From the NCBI GenBank assembly GCA_002748415.1, contig PDSI01000248.1, positions 1-35,566 on the forward strand: a stretch of DNA of 35,566 nucleotides, read 5' to 3'. The DNA is from Micrococcales bacterium. GTDB lineage: Bacteria > Actinomycetota > Actinomycetes > Actinomycetales > CAWJMD01. Positions 17,101-29,100 of this stretch are shown piece by piece. The stretch's first letter is position 1; each line of letters opens with the position of its first letter. A program made the position numbers and the translations under genes. The notes under the pieces are model-generated. The model searched no databases, was not told the origin of the DNA, and worked only from the letters and a program-made list of their open reading frames with translations.

Positions 17101-20100
17101 CGCGACCACCTCAAGGCGTCGCTGCCGGCGTACATGATCCCCGCGGCGTTCGTCGCCCTCGACGCCCTGCCGCTCAACCCCAACGGCAAGCTCGACCGCG
17201 CCGCGCTGCCCGACCCGGAGGCCCCGGCGCCCGCCGCCGGCGAGCGCGTCGCGCCGCGCACGCACGGTGAGCGCGTCCTCGCACAGGCCTGGTGCGACGT
17301 CCTCGGGCTCGACGAGGTCGGCGTCCACGACAACTTCTTCGAGCTCGGCGGCGACTCGATCCTCGCGATCCAGGTCGTCTCCCGGGCCAGGCGCGCCGGC
17401 GTTGAGGTCAGCCCGAAGCTCCTGTTCGAGCACCAGACGATCACCGAGCTTGCCGCCGCGGCGGGCGACGCGCCCGCGGCCCTCCGCCCACAGGGTCCTT
17501 TCGTCGGCGAGGCACCGCTCACGCCGATCCAGCGCTGGTTCTTCGAGCAGGACCTGCCGCAGCGCGACCACTTCAACCAGGCCGTCCTCCTCGCGCTGCC
17601 GGACGACGTCGACGCCGACGCGCTCGGCGCCGCGGTCGATGCGCTCGTCGAGCACCACGACGCGTTGCGGCTCACGGTCGCCCCGGGCACGGGGCGGCAG
17701 GCGTTCGGCCCCGCCGGGGCCCGGGGCACGCTCGAGCACGTCGAGCTTCCCGCCGCCGGCGAGGAACGCGCGGCGGCCGTCGAGGAGGCCGCAGGCCACG
17801 TGCAGGCCGGGCTCGACCTCGAGCACGGCCCCGTCGCGCGGTTCGCCCGCATCGGCGAGGACCGCCTGCTCGTCGTCGTCCACCACCTCGCCGTCGACGC
17901 CGTCTCGTGGTCGATCCTCCTCGACGACCTCCAGCGCGCGTACGACCAGGCGCGCGCGGGAGATCCGATCGACCTCGGCGCGAAGACGACGAGCTTCGCC
18001 GAGTGGGCCGAGCGCCTCTCGGCCTACGCCGTCTCCGACGAGCTGCGCGCCGAGGCCGACCACTGGGCGGCCGTCCCGGCCGGGCCGTCGCTGCCGCGAG
18101 ACCACGCCGGCGGCCGCAACACGGTCGCCTCGGAGGACACGGTGACGGTCGCGCTCGACCGTGCCGCCACCCGCGCCCTGCTCCAGGAGGTGCCGGCGGC
18201 GTATCGCACCCGGCTGGACGACGTGCTGCTCACCGCGCTCGCGCAGGCGCTCGGGGCGTGGACCGCGAGCGACAGCGTCACGCTCATGCTCGAGGGGCAC
18301 GGCCGTCAGGAGGAGCTGTTCGACGGCGTCGACCTCACCCGCACCGTCGGTTGGTTCACGAGCCTGCATCCGGTGGCGCTGCCGGTGCTCGACGACCCGG
18401 CCGCGGCGCTGAAGGCGGTCAAGGAACGGCTGCGCGCGACGCCGCGTCAGGGCATCGGCTTCGGGCTGCTCGGCGGCGACGGGCCCGATCCGGACGTCGC
18501 CTTCAACGACCTCGGCCGCATCGACGCCGCGCTCGCGCCGCGCGAGGGGACGTTCACGCCCACGCCGGAGCACGCCGGCGCGACCCACGCGGCCGCCGGC
18601 ACCCGCGCGCGGGCGCTCGACGTCACCACCGCGATCAGCGGCGGCGAGCTCGGCGTCGCGCTCACCTACTCGCGCGAGCTGCACGAGCGCGAGACGATCG
18701 CATCGCTCGCCGACGCGTTCCTCGAGCGGCTGCGCGCGCTCATCGAGCACTGCACCAGCCCCGGCGCGGGCGGCTCCACGCCGTCGGACTTCCCGCTGGC
18801 CCCCCTCGGCCAGGAGCAGCTCGACCGGTTGGCCGCGGCCCATCCGGACGTCGAGGACGTCTACCCGCTCTCGCCGCTGCAGGAGGGCATGGTCTTCCAC
18901 ACGCTCCTCGACCGCTCGGCGCGCGTCTACTTCCAGCGCGCCCGCTGGCGGATCGAGGGGGCGCTCGACGCGGCCGCCCTGCGCGCCGCCTGGCAGGCCG
19001 CGGTCGACCGCCACCCGATCCTGCGCACCGCGTTCTCGCTCGAGGCGGGCGAGCCGCTCCAGGTCGTGCGTCGCCAGGCGCGCGTCCCGTTCGAGGAGGT
19101 CGACCTGCGCGGGCTCGACGAGGCGACGCAGGCGCGGCGGCTCGACGAGCTGCTCCACGCCGACTACGAGCAGGGCTTCGACCTGGCGCAGGCGCCGGTG
19201 ATGCGGCTGCAGCTCGTGCGCACGGACGAGCGCGCCCACGAGCTGATCTGGAGCTTCCACCACGCGCTGCTCGACGGCTGGAGCCTCGCCGCCGTGCTGG
19301 GCGAGGTCTTCGGGCGCTACGCCGGCACCGCCGAGGCGGCCGACGTGCCGCCGTACCGCGACTACATCGCGTGGCTGCAGGCGCAGGATCTCGAGGTGGC
19401 GGAGGCCTGGTGGCGCGACCGGTTCGCCGGGTTCGACGCTCCCACGCCGCTCGGGATCGACCGAGTCGCGAGGCCGGGCGACCCGGAGGGCGAGCCCGGC
19501 CACCGCCAGACGATCCTGCCCGCGGCCGTCACCGAACGGCTCACGTCCTTGGCTCGATCGCGCCGGCTGACGCTCAACACCGTCGCCCAGGGCGCGTGGG
19601 CGCTGCTGCTGTCGCGCTACAGCGGCGAGCGCGACGTGGTGTTCGGCAGCACCGTCGCCGGCCGGCCGGCCGACCTCGCGGGGGTCGAGGAGATGGTGGG
19701 CCTCTTCATCAACACGCTGCCGGTGCGCGTCCGGATCGATCCGACCACGCCGGCCGCCGAGTGGCTCGAGGCGCTCCAGCGCGAGCAGGTCGAGCTGCGA
19801 CGCTTCGAGCACGCCCCGCTCGCGCGGGTGCAGGCCTGGAGCGAGGTCGGCGCGGGCGAGCCGCTGTTCGAGTCGCTCGTCGTCTTCGAGAACTACCCGG
19901 TGGCCGACGCGCCCGACGCGCCCGGGGGCGAGCGGCTGCGCATCACGGGCGTCGACGTCCGCGAGCACACGAACTACCCGCTGTCGCTGGCGGTCATGGC
20001 CGGCGACGAGCTCGTGTGCGACCTCTCCTACGACCGCCGCCGGTTCGACCCGCTCGCGATCGAGCGCGTCGGCGAGCACCTCGTGGCGCTGCTGGAGGCG

Positions 20101-23100
20101 ATCGCCGAGTGGCCGGACGCGCCGCTCGGGTCGCTGTCGCCGCTCGGCGCCGAGGAGCGCCGTCGCCTGCTCGTCGAGTGGAACGACACGGCGGCGCCGA
20201 TGCCCGCCCACGCGGTTCACGAGCAGATCGCCGAGCGCGCGCGCACGCACCCGGACGCCGTCGCCGTGGAGTCGGGCGACGCGACGCTCACGTACGCGGA
20301 GGTCGACGCCCGCGCGGAGCAGCTCGCGGCCGAGCTGCGCCGGCGGGGAGTCGGGGACGAGGTGCTCGTCGCGGCCTGCGTCGACCTCTCGATCGACCTC
20401 GTCATCGCGGTGCTCGGCGTGTTCAAGGCCGGCGGCGCGTACGTCCCGCTCGACCCCGAGCTGCCGCCCGAGCGCCTCGCGTTCGTGCTCCACGACGCGG
20501 CGCCCGGCGTGGTCCTGGTCCACCGCCACCTCGCCGACCGCCTGCCCGAGGGCGCGAAGCCCGTCGTCCTCGACGACCTGCTCGGCGAGCCGGACGAGGC
20601 CGCCGCGCCGGCCTGCGACGCGCCGACCGACCCGGGCGCGCTCGCCTACGTCGTCTACACGTCCGGCTCGACCGGCCGCCCGAAGGGCGTGCTCGCCGAG
20701 CACGGCGCGCTGGCCAACCTCATCGACGCCGACGTCCGCGCGTTCGGCCTCGGCCCCGACAGCCGCGTGCTGGCATTCGCGCCGCTGAGCTTCGACCTCT
20801 CGCTCCAGGAGATCCTGATGACGCTGTGGGCGGGCGGGCGGCTCGTCGTCGCGCCACGCGAGCGGCTCCTCCCCGACGGCGGCCTCGTCGAGCTGCTGCG
20901 CGAGCACCGGATCACGCTGCTGCAGATGCCGCCGCTGGCTTGGGCGGGCCTGGCGCCCGACCAGCTGCCGGACCTCGAGGTCGCGCTCACCGGATCCGAC
21001 CGCGTGCCGGCCGAGCTCGTCGCGGCCTGGGCAGGCGCCGGCAAGCGCGTCCTGAACGTCTACGGCTCCACCGAGGCGACCGCCGACAGCACCGTCCACG
21101 AGTGCGACCCCGCCGACGCCGGCCCGCCGCCGGTCGGGCGACCGCTCGAGAACACGACGATCTACCTGCTCGACGCGAACCTCGACCCGGTGCCGACCGG
21201 CGTCGCGGGCGAGATCTGCATCGGCGGCGCCGGAGTGGGCCGCGGCTACCTGGGACGGCCCGGCCTCACCGCCGAGCGCTTCGTCGCCAACCCCTTCGAC
21301 CCGCGGCCGGGCGCGCGGCTCTACCGCACCGGCGACCTCGGCCGCTACCGCTCCGACGGGACGCTCGAGTTCGTCGGGCGCGCCGACCACCAGGTCAGGA
21401 TCCGCGGCTTCCGGATCGAGCTGGGCGAGGTCGAGTCCGCGCTGTCGGCGCACCCCGCCGTCCGCGACGTCGTGGTCGTCGCCCGGGGCGACGGGGCGGC
21501 GCGGCGGCTCGTCGCGTACGTCGTCGGCGTCGACGGCGATCCCGGCCCGTCGGAGCTGCGGACGCACCTCCAGCGCTCGCTGCCTGCGTACATGATCCCG
21601 GCGGCGTTCGTGGCGCTCGACGCGCTGCCGCTGACGGCGACCGGCAAGGTCGACCGCCGCGCACTGCCCGAGCCGGCAGGGTTGCGCCCGGCGCTCGGCG
21701 CCGAGTACGTCGCGCCGCGGACCCCGGCCGAGGAGATCCTCGCCGAGGTGTGGGCCGACGTCCTCGGGCTCGACCGCGTCGGGGTCCACGACGACTTCTT
21801 CGAGCTCGGCGGCGACTCCATCGTCTCGATGCAGGTCGTCGCGCGGCTGCGCAGCGGCGTCGGCGTCGAGCTGCCGCTGCGCGACGTCTTCGACGCGCCG
21901 ACGATCGCGCGCCTGGCGCCCGTGCTCCAGGCCGCGATGGCCGGCGGCGCCGCCGGCGACGCGCACGCGCTCGTGCCCGTCGCCCGCACCGACGACCCGC
22001 CGCTGTCGTTCGGCCAGCAGCGCCTGTGGTTCATCGACCAGCTCGAGCCCGGCGGCTCCGGCTACAACACCGCGAGCGCGCTGCGCCTGAGCGGCACGCT
22101 CGACCTCGAAGCGCTGACGCACGCGCTCGACGCTGTCGTCGAGCGCCACGAGCCGCTGCGCACGAGCTACCGCCTGGGCGACGCGGGCGAGCCGGTCCAG
22201 GTCATCCGGGCCGCGGAGCCGGCGACGCTCGACGTCCAGGACCTCCGGCACCTGCCGGCGGCCGAGCGCGACGCGGAGGCGCAGCGGCTGGTCGCCGAGG
22301 AGACCGACCGGCCGTTCGACCTGGCGGCCGGCCCGCTGTTCCGCGCCCTGCTCCTCCGGCTCGACGAGGCCGAGCACGTCCTCGTGCTGGCGATGCACCA
22401 CAGCGTCTCCGACGGGTGGTCGCTCGGCGTCCTCAGCGGCGAGCTGAGCGTGCTCTACGCCGCCGCGGTGCGCGGCGAGCCCGCGGCGCTCGAGCCGCTG
22501 CCGCTGCAGTACGCCGACTTCGCGTCGTGGCAGCGCAGCCGGGCCGCGGCGGGCGCGCTCGACGAGCAGCTCGCGTTCTGGCGCCGGCGGCTGACCGGGA
22601 TGCCGGCGCTGCTCGAGCTGCCGACCGACCGGCCCCGCCCCTCGGTGCAGACGCACCGCGGCGACGCGATCACGTTCCGCCTGCAGCCCGGGATCGCCCA
22701 GGCCGCGCGGCGCGTCGCACGCGGGCACGACGCGACGCTGTTCATGACCCTCCTCGCGGCGTTCGCCGCGCTCCTGCGCCGCTACACGCGCCAGCTCGAC
22801 CTCCCGATCGGCACGCCCGTCGCGGGCCGCAACGCCACCGAGCTCGAGGGGCTCGTCGGGTTCTTCGTCAACACGGTGGTCGTCCGCTGCGACCTCGACG
22901 GCGACCCCACCTTCGCCGAGCTGCTCGCGCGCGTCCGCGAGACCGCGCTCGACGCCTACGCCCATCAGGACGTCCCGTTCGAGCGGCTCGTCGACGAGCT
23001 CGCGCCCGAACGCAGCCTCAGCCACGGCCCGCTCTTCCAGGTCATGTTCTCGCTGCAGAACGTGCCCGGTGAGGAGCTCGAGCTGCCGGGGCTGCGGCTC

Positions 23101-26100
23101 GGCGCGTTCCCGCTGCCGGTGACGACCACGAACTTCGACCTGACACTGCACATGGTCGAGGACGACGACGGGCTCACCGCGCTGCTCGAGTACAGCACCG
23201 ACCTCTTCGACGCCGAGACGGTCGAGCGGTTCGCCGGCCACTACGAGCGGCTGCTCGAGGCGGTGCTCGAGGAGCCCGAGCGGCGGCTGTCCGAGCTGTC
23301 GCCGTTGTCGGCGGAGGAGCGGCGGCGGTTGGTGGTGGAGTGGAACGCGACGGGGGCGGCGTTCTCGCCTGAGCGGCCGGTGCATGCGTTGATCGGCGAC
23401 CGGGCGGGGGAGTGCCCGGGTGCGGTGGCGGTGTCGGCGGAGGAGGGGTCGCTGACGTTCGCCGAGCTGGAGGCGCGGGCGAACCAGGTGGCGCATCACC
23501 TGCTGGGACTCGGGGTGGGGCGCGGGTCGCTGGTGGCGGTGGTGGCGGAGCGCTCGGTGGAGATGGTCGTGGGGCTGCTGGGGGTGTTGAAGGCCGGCGC
23601 GGCGTACGTGCCGCTTGATCCTGAGTATCCGGCTGACCGGCTTGCGTTCATGCTCGAGGACACCGACGCGCAGGTGGTCCTCACGCACGAGCGGTTCGCC
23701 GACCGGTTCACCGATCGCAAGGTCGTCGTGCTGGACGGCGGCTGGGAGGAGATCTCGCGTCGCCCTGCGTCGGATCCGGGCATCGCGATCGGGCCGGACG
23801 ACGTGGCGTATGTGATCTACACGTCGGGGTCGACGGGTCGGCCGAAGGGCGTGTTGATCGAGCACGGCGGGTTGGTGCAGCGGGTGCTGTCGCTGCAGGC
23901 GCGCTACCCGCTGGGCTCGGAGGATCGGGTGTTGCAGAAGACGCCGTACACGTTCGACGTGTCGATCCTGGATCTGTTCTGGCCGCTTGTGGCGGGCAGC
24001 CGGCTGGTGATGGCGCGGCCCGGCGGGCACGGCGACCCGGCCTATTTGCAGGAGGTCTGTGCGCGCGAGCGGATCTCGGTGCTGCATTTCGTGCCGTCGA
24101 TGCTCGACGCGTTGTTGGAGTTCGGGTTCGACGCGCCGGCGTGCTTGCGGTTGGTGTTCTGCATGGGCGAGGCGCTGAGCGTGCGTCTGGTCGACCGGTT
24201 CTTCGTAGTGTCCGATGCCGAGCTGCACGACGGCTACGGGCCGACGGAGGCGACGATCGCGATGATCTTCTCGGCGTGCTCGCCGGGGATGGACGGCGTG
24301 AGCGTGCCGATCGGCCGGCCGATCGCCAACACCGAGGTTTACATCGTCGACGACGCGTTCTCGCCGGTGCCCGTCGGGGTGGCCGGGGAGCTGTGCCTGG
24401 GCGGGATCGGGATCGCGCGCGGCTATCTCAACCGGCCGGGGTTGAGCGCGGAGCGGTTCGTCGCCGACGCGTTCTCCGGGCGCCCGGGGGCGCGGCTGTA
24501 CCGCACGGGCGATCTTGCGCGGTATCGGCCCGACGGGACGATCGAGTTCCTCGGCCGCCTCGATCATCAGGTCAAGGTCCGCGGGTTCCGCGTCGAGCTC
24601 GGCGAGATCGAGGCCGCCCTCGCCGCCCACCCCCAGGTTCACGACGCGGTCGTGGTGGCGCGGGGCGCGGAGGGGCAGCAGCGGCTCGTCGCGTACCTCG
24701 TCGGGGACGGCGCGGCGGAGCCGAGCAGCGGCGCGGTGCGGGAGCACCTCAACCAGACGCTGCCCGAGTACATGGTGCCCGCGGCGTTCGTCACGCTCGA
24801 CAGGCTGCCGCTGAACCCGAGCGGCAAGGTCGACCGCCTCGCGCTCCCCGACCCAGGCGACGTGCGCAGCGTCGACGGGACCGAGTACGTCGCCCCGCGC
24901 GACGCCGCCGAGCAGGCGCTCGCGGAGATCTGGGCCGGCGTCCTCGGCGTCGAGCGCGTCGGGGTCCACGACAACTTCTTCGAGCTCGGCGGCGACTCCA
25001 TCCTCTCCATCCAGGTCGTCGCCCGGGCGCGCGAGCACGGGATCGGCACGTCGCCGCGGCAGCTCTTCGAGCACCAGACCGTCGCGGAGCTGGCGCAGGT
25101 CGCCGGCACCGCCGACACACCGCCCGCCGAGCAGGGGCCCGTCGCCGGCGACGCGCCGCTCACCCCGATCCAGCGCTGGTTCACGCAGCTCGAGCTCGGC
25201 GACCCCAGCCACTTCAACCAGTCGGTGCTGCTCACCGTGCCGCGCGACGCCGATCGCGCGGCGCTCGCCCGCGCGGTCGCGGCGCTCGGCACGCACCACG
25301 ACGCCCTTCGCCTGCGGCTCGAGGACGGGCGTCAGACGTTCGAGGCGCCGGACGCGGCCCCCGCGCTGGAGTGGCTCGACGTGACCGCGGTCGAAGACGT
25401 GGCGGCGGACGTGCAGCACAGCCTCGATCCCGAGCGCGGGCCGGTCGCCCGGTTCGTCCACCTCGCGCTGCCCGGTGGTGACGGGCGGCTGCTCATGGCG
25501 ATCCACCACCTCGCGGTCGATGGCGTCTCGTGGCGGATCCTGCTCGAGGACCTCGCGCGCGGCTACGAGCAGGCGCGCGCGGGCGACGAGGTGGCGCTGG
25601 GCGCCAAGACGACGTCGTTCCGGGCGTGGGCGCACGCGCTGGAGCGGCACGCGGCATCGCCGGAGCTGCTCACCGAGGCCGCGTACTGGCGTTCGCTGCC
25701 ACCCGCGCCGGCGCTGCCGGTCGACCATCCCGGCGGTGCGCCCACCGCGGCGACCGCCGACGTCGTCGGCGTCGAGCTGACCCCAGAGGAGACGACGGCG
25801 CTGCTGCAGGACGTCCCCGCCGCCTACCGCACGCAGGTCAACGACGTGCTCCTCACAGCGCTCGCCCGCGCGGTCGCCGGCTGGACGGGCGGCGGTACCG
25901 CGGCGGTCGCGCTCGAGGCTCACGGACGCGAGGAGCACCTCCACGAAGGCGTCGACCTCTCGCGGACCGTCGGCTGGTTCACCACGCTCTTCCCCGTGGT
26001 GCTCGACGCATCGGGCGCGCCGGCCGAGGCGCTGAAGGCGGTCAAGGAGCAGCTGCGCGAGGTGCCCGGCCGCGGGATCGGCTACGGCGTGCTGCGGCAC

Positions 26101-29100
26101 CTGCGGCCCGGGACCGTCGACGCGCTCGAGCCGGCGATCAGCTTCAACTACCTCGGACGGCTCGACGAGGCCTCCCAGGCCGGGCCGTTCGGGCCGGCGC
26201 CGGAGTCGCCGGGCCCGCTGCACGGCGACGACGGCCTGCGGCCCCACGCGATCGAGGTGGCGGGCGGCGTGACCGGCGGGCGCCTCTCGCTGGGCTGGAC
26301 GTTCTCGCACGACCTGCACGAGCGCGCGACGATCGAGGCGCTCGCCGCCCGCTTCGCCGACGAGCTGCGTGCGCTGATCGCGCACTGCACGAGCCCTGAG
26401 GCCGGCGGCTGCACGCCCTCGGACTTCCCGCTCGCCGCACTCGGCCAGGCGGCGCTCGACCGCCTCCTCGACGCGCCGCGCGAGGTCGAGGACGTCTACC
26501 CGCTGACGCCGCTGCAGCAGGGGATGCTGTTCCACACCCTGCTCGAGCCGGAGTCGACGATGTACTTCGAGCAGGTCCGGTGGACCGTCGACGGCGACCT
26601 CGACGTCGGTGCGCTGCGCGCCGCGTGGCAGGCGACGGTCGATCGCCATCCGATCCTGCGGACGGCGATCGCCTACGAGGACGGCGGGCGCCCGCTGCAG
26701 GTCGTCCGGCGCGCCGCGGAGCTGCCGTTCGCCGAGGTCGACCTGCGCGACTCGGACGATCCCGGCGCCGAGCTCGAGCGCCTGCTCGGCGACGACGCGG
26801 CCCGTGGCTTGGAGCTGGATCGCGCCCCGCTCATGCGGCTCGCGCTGCTCGACACCGGCGAGGCGACCCGCGAGCTCGTGTGGAGCTTCCACCACCTCCT
26901 CCTCGACGGGTGGAGCGTCGCCGCCGTCTCGGAGGAGGCGTTCGCCCGCTTCGCCGACCCGGCGTCGGCGCCCGTGGCACCCGGCCGGCGCTTCCGCGAC
27001 TACGTCGCCTGGCTGGGCCAGCAGGACCAGGCCGAGGCCGAGCGCGTCTGGCGTGAGGCGCTCGCCGGCTTCGACGCGGCCACGCCGCTGGCCGTCGACC
27101 GGCCGGCCGCGGCCGACGGGGGGGCCGGGGGGCCGGGGGAGCAGTGCGAGCTGCGCGCGGTCGTCGGCTCCGAGACGGCGACGAAGCTGGCCGGGCTGGC
27201 GCGGTCGCGCCGCTTGACGCTGAACACGGTCGTCCAGGGGGCGTGGGCGCTCCTCCTCTCGCGCTACAGCGGGCGCCGCGACGTGGTGTTCGGTGCCACC
27301 GTCGCGGGGCGCCCGCCTTCGTTGAGCGGCATCGACCGGATGGTCGGCCTGTTCATCAACACGCTGCCGGTGCGTGCGCGGCTCGACCGCGAGCAGCGCG
27401 TCGACGAGTGGCTCGCGGCGCTGCAGCGCGACCAGGCCGCGTTGCGCCAGTACGACTTCACGCCGCTGTCCGACGTGCAGGCGTGGAGCGAGGTGCCGGC
27501 GGGCGACCCGCTGTTCGAGTCGCTCGTGGTGTTCGAGAACTACCCGCTCGCCGCCGCAGGCCAGTCGGCCGCGGGCCCGGGCCCCACCGTGACCCCGTCG
27601 GGTAGCCGCGAGCGGACGAACTACCCGCTGACCGCGGTGGTCGTCCCCGGCGAGGCGCTGACCATCGACCTCCTCTACGACGAGGCGCGCTTCGACGCCG
27701 GCGCCGTCGAGCGGATGGCGTCGCACCTCGTGCGAGTGCTGGAGGCGATCGCGCGAACGCCCGGGGCGCGGCTCGACGACGTCTCGGTGCTGTCGCCGCA
27801 GGAGCGCTCGGCGCTTCTCGCATCGCCCGGAGCACGGCCGACGCTGCCGGACGTTCCGCTGCACGACCTGGTTGCCGAACAGGCGCGAGTGCGCCCCGAC
27901 GCGCTCGCGTTGCAGTTCGGCCCCGAGCGGCTCACATACGCCGAGCTCGATCGCCGCGCGAACCGGCTGGCGCATCGGCTGGCGTCTGCCGGCGCCGGCC
28001 GCGGCGCGCTCGTCGGCGTCTGCCTCGAGCGCTCCGTCGAGCTGGTCGTGGCGTGGCTGGCCGTCCTCAAGGCGGGCGCGGCGTACGTTCCGCTCGGCTG
28101 CGACCACCCCGCCGACCGCCTCGCGTACACGATCGACGACGCGGGACTCGCAGCGATCGTGACGGCGGGCATGGCCGCGGGCCGCGTCCCGGCGACCGCG
28201 ACCGCGGTCGTCCGCGTGGACGCCGAGGCGGAGGCGATTGCCGCGCTGCCGGACGCTCAGCCCGACGTCGCGGTGCGGCCCGCCGATCCGGCGCTCGTCA
28301 TCTACACCTCCGGGTCGACCGGGCGCCCGAAGGGCATCGTCATCGAGCACCGCTCGGTGGTGCGCCTGTTCTGGGGCGCCGACTACCTGCGGATGACTCC
28401 GGCCGACGTCGTCGGGCAGGGCTCGGACATCACGTTCGACGCGGCGACCTTCGAGGTCTGGGGCGCGCTCGTCGCGGGCGCGCGGCTTGTCGGCATCACG
28501 AAGGAGACGCTGCTGTCGCCGCCTGCGCTGGTGGAGCAGCTCGAGCGCGACGCGATCACGACGCTCTTCGTGACGACGGCGCTCTTCAACCAGATCGCGG
28601 CGTTCGACCCGTCCGCGTTCGCGGGCGTCGGCACGGTCCTGTTCGGTGGCGAGGCGGTCAACCGTGCGCGCGTGGCGCAGGTGCTCGAGGCCGGCGCACC
28701 CGGCCGTCTCGTCCACCTCTACGGGCCCGCGGAGTGCACGACGCTCGCCTCGTGGCACGAGGTCGACCGGGTCGACGGGGCGACCGTGCCGATCGGCGGA
28801 CCGATCGTCAACACGACCCTGTACGTGCTCGACGACCGGCTCGAGCCGGTGCCGTTCGGCGTGCCCGGCGAGCTGTGCATCGGCGGATCCGGCGTCGCGC
28901 GCGGGTACTTGCACCGGCCGGGCCTGACCGCCGAGCGGTTCGTCGCTGATCCGTTCGGGACGGAGGGTGAGCGCCTGTACCGCTCGGGTGACCTCGTGCG
29001 CCGGCGGCCCGACGGAGCGCTCGAGTTCGTCGGTCGCGCCGACCACCAGGTCAAGCTGCGCGGGTTCCGCATCGAGCCTGGCGAGATCGAGGCCGCGCTG

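Noticed and set aside
17907..23072. A 1721-codon plus-strand frame inside NRPS gene 2
   Set aside because: It is an Arg/Ala/Pro-rich shadow in another frame of the same DNA; the true frame encodes intact C, A, T and E domains throughout.
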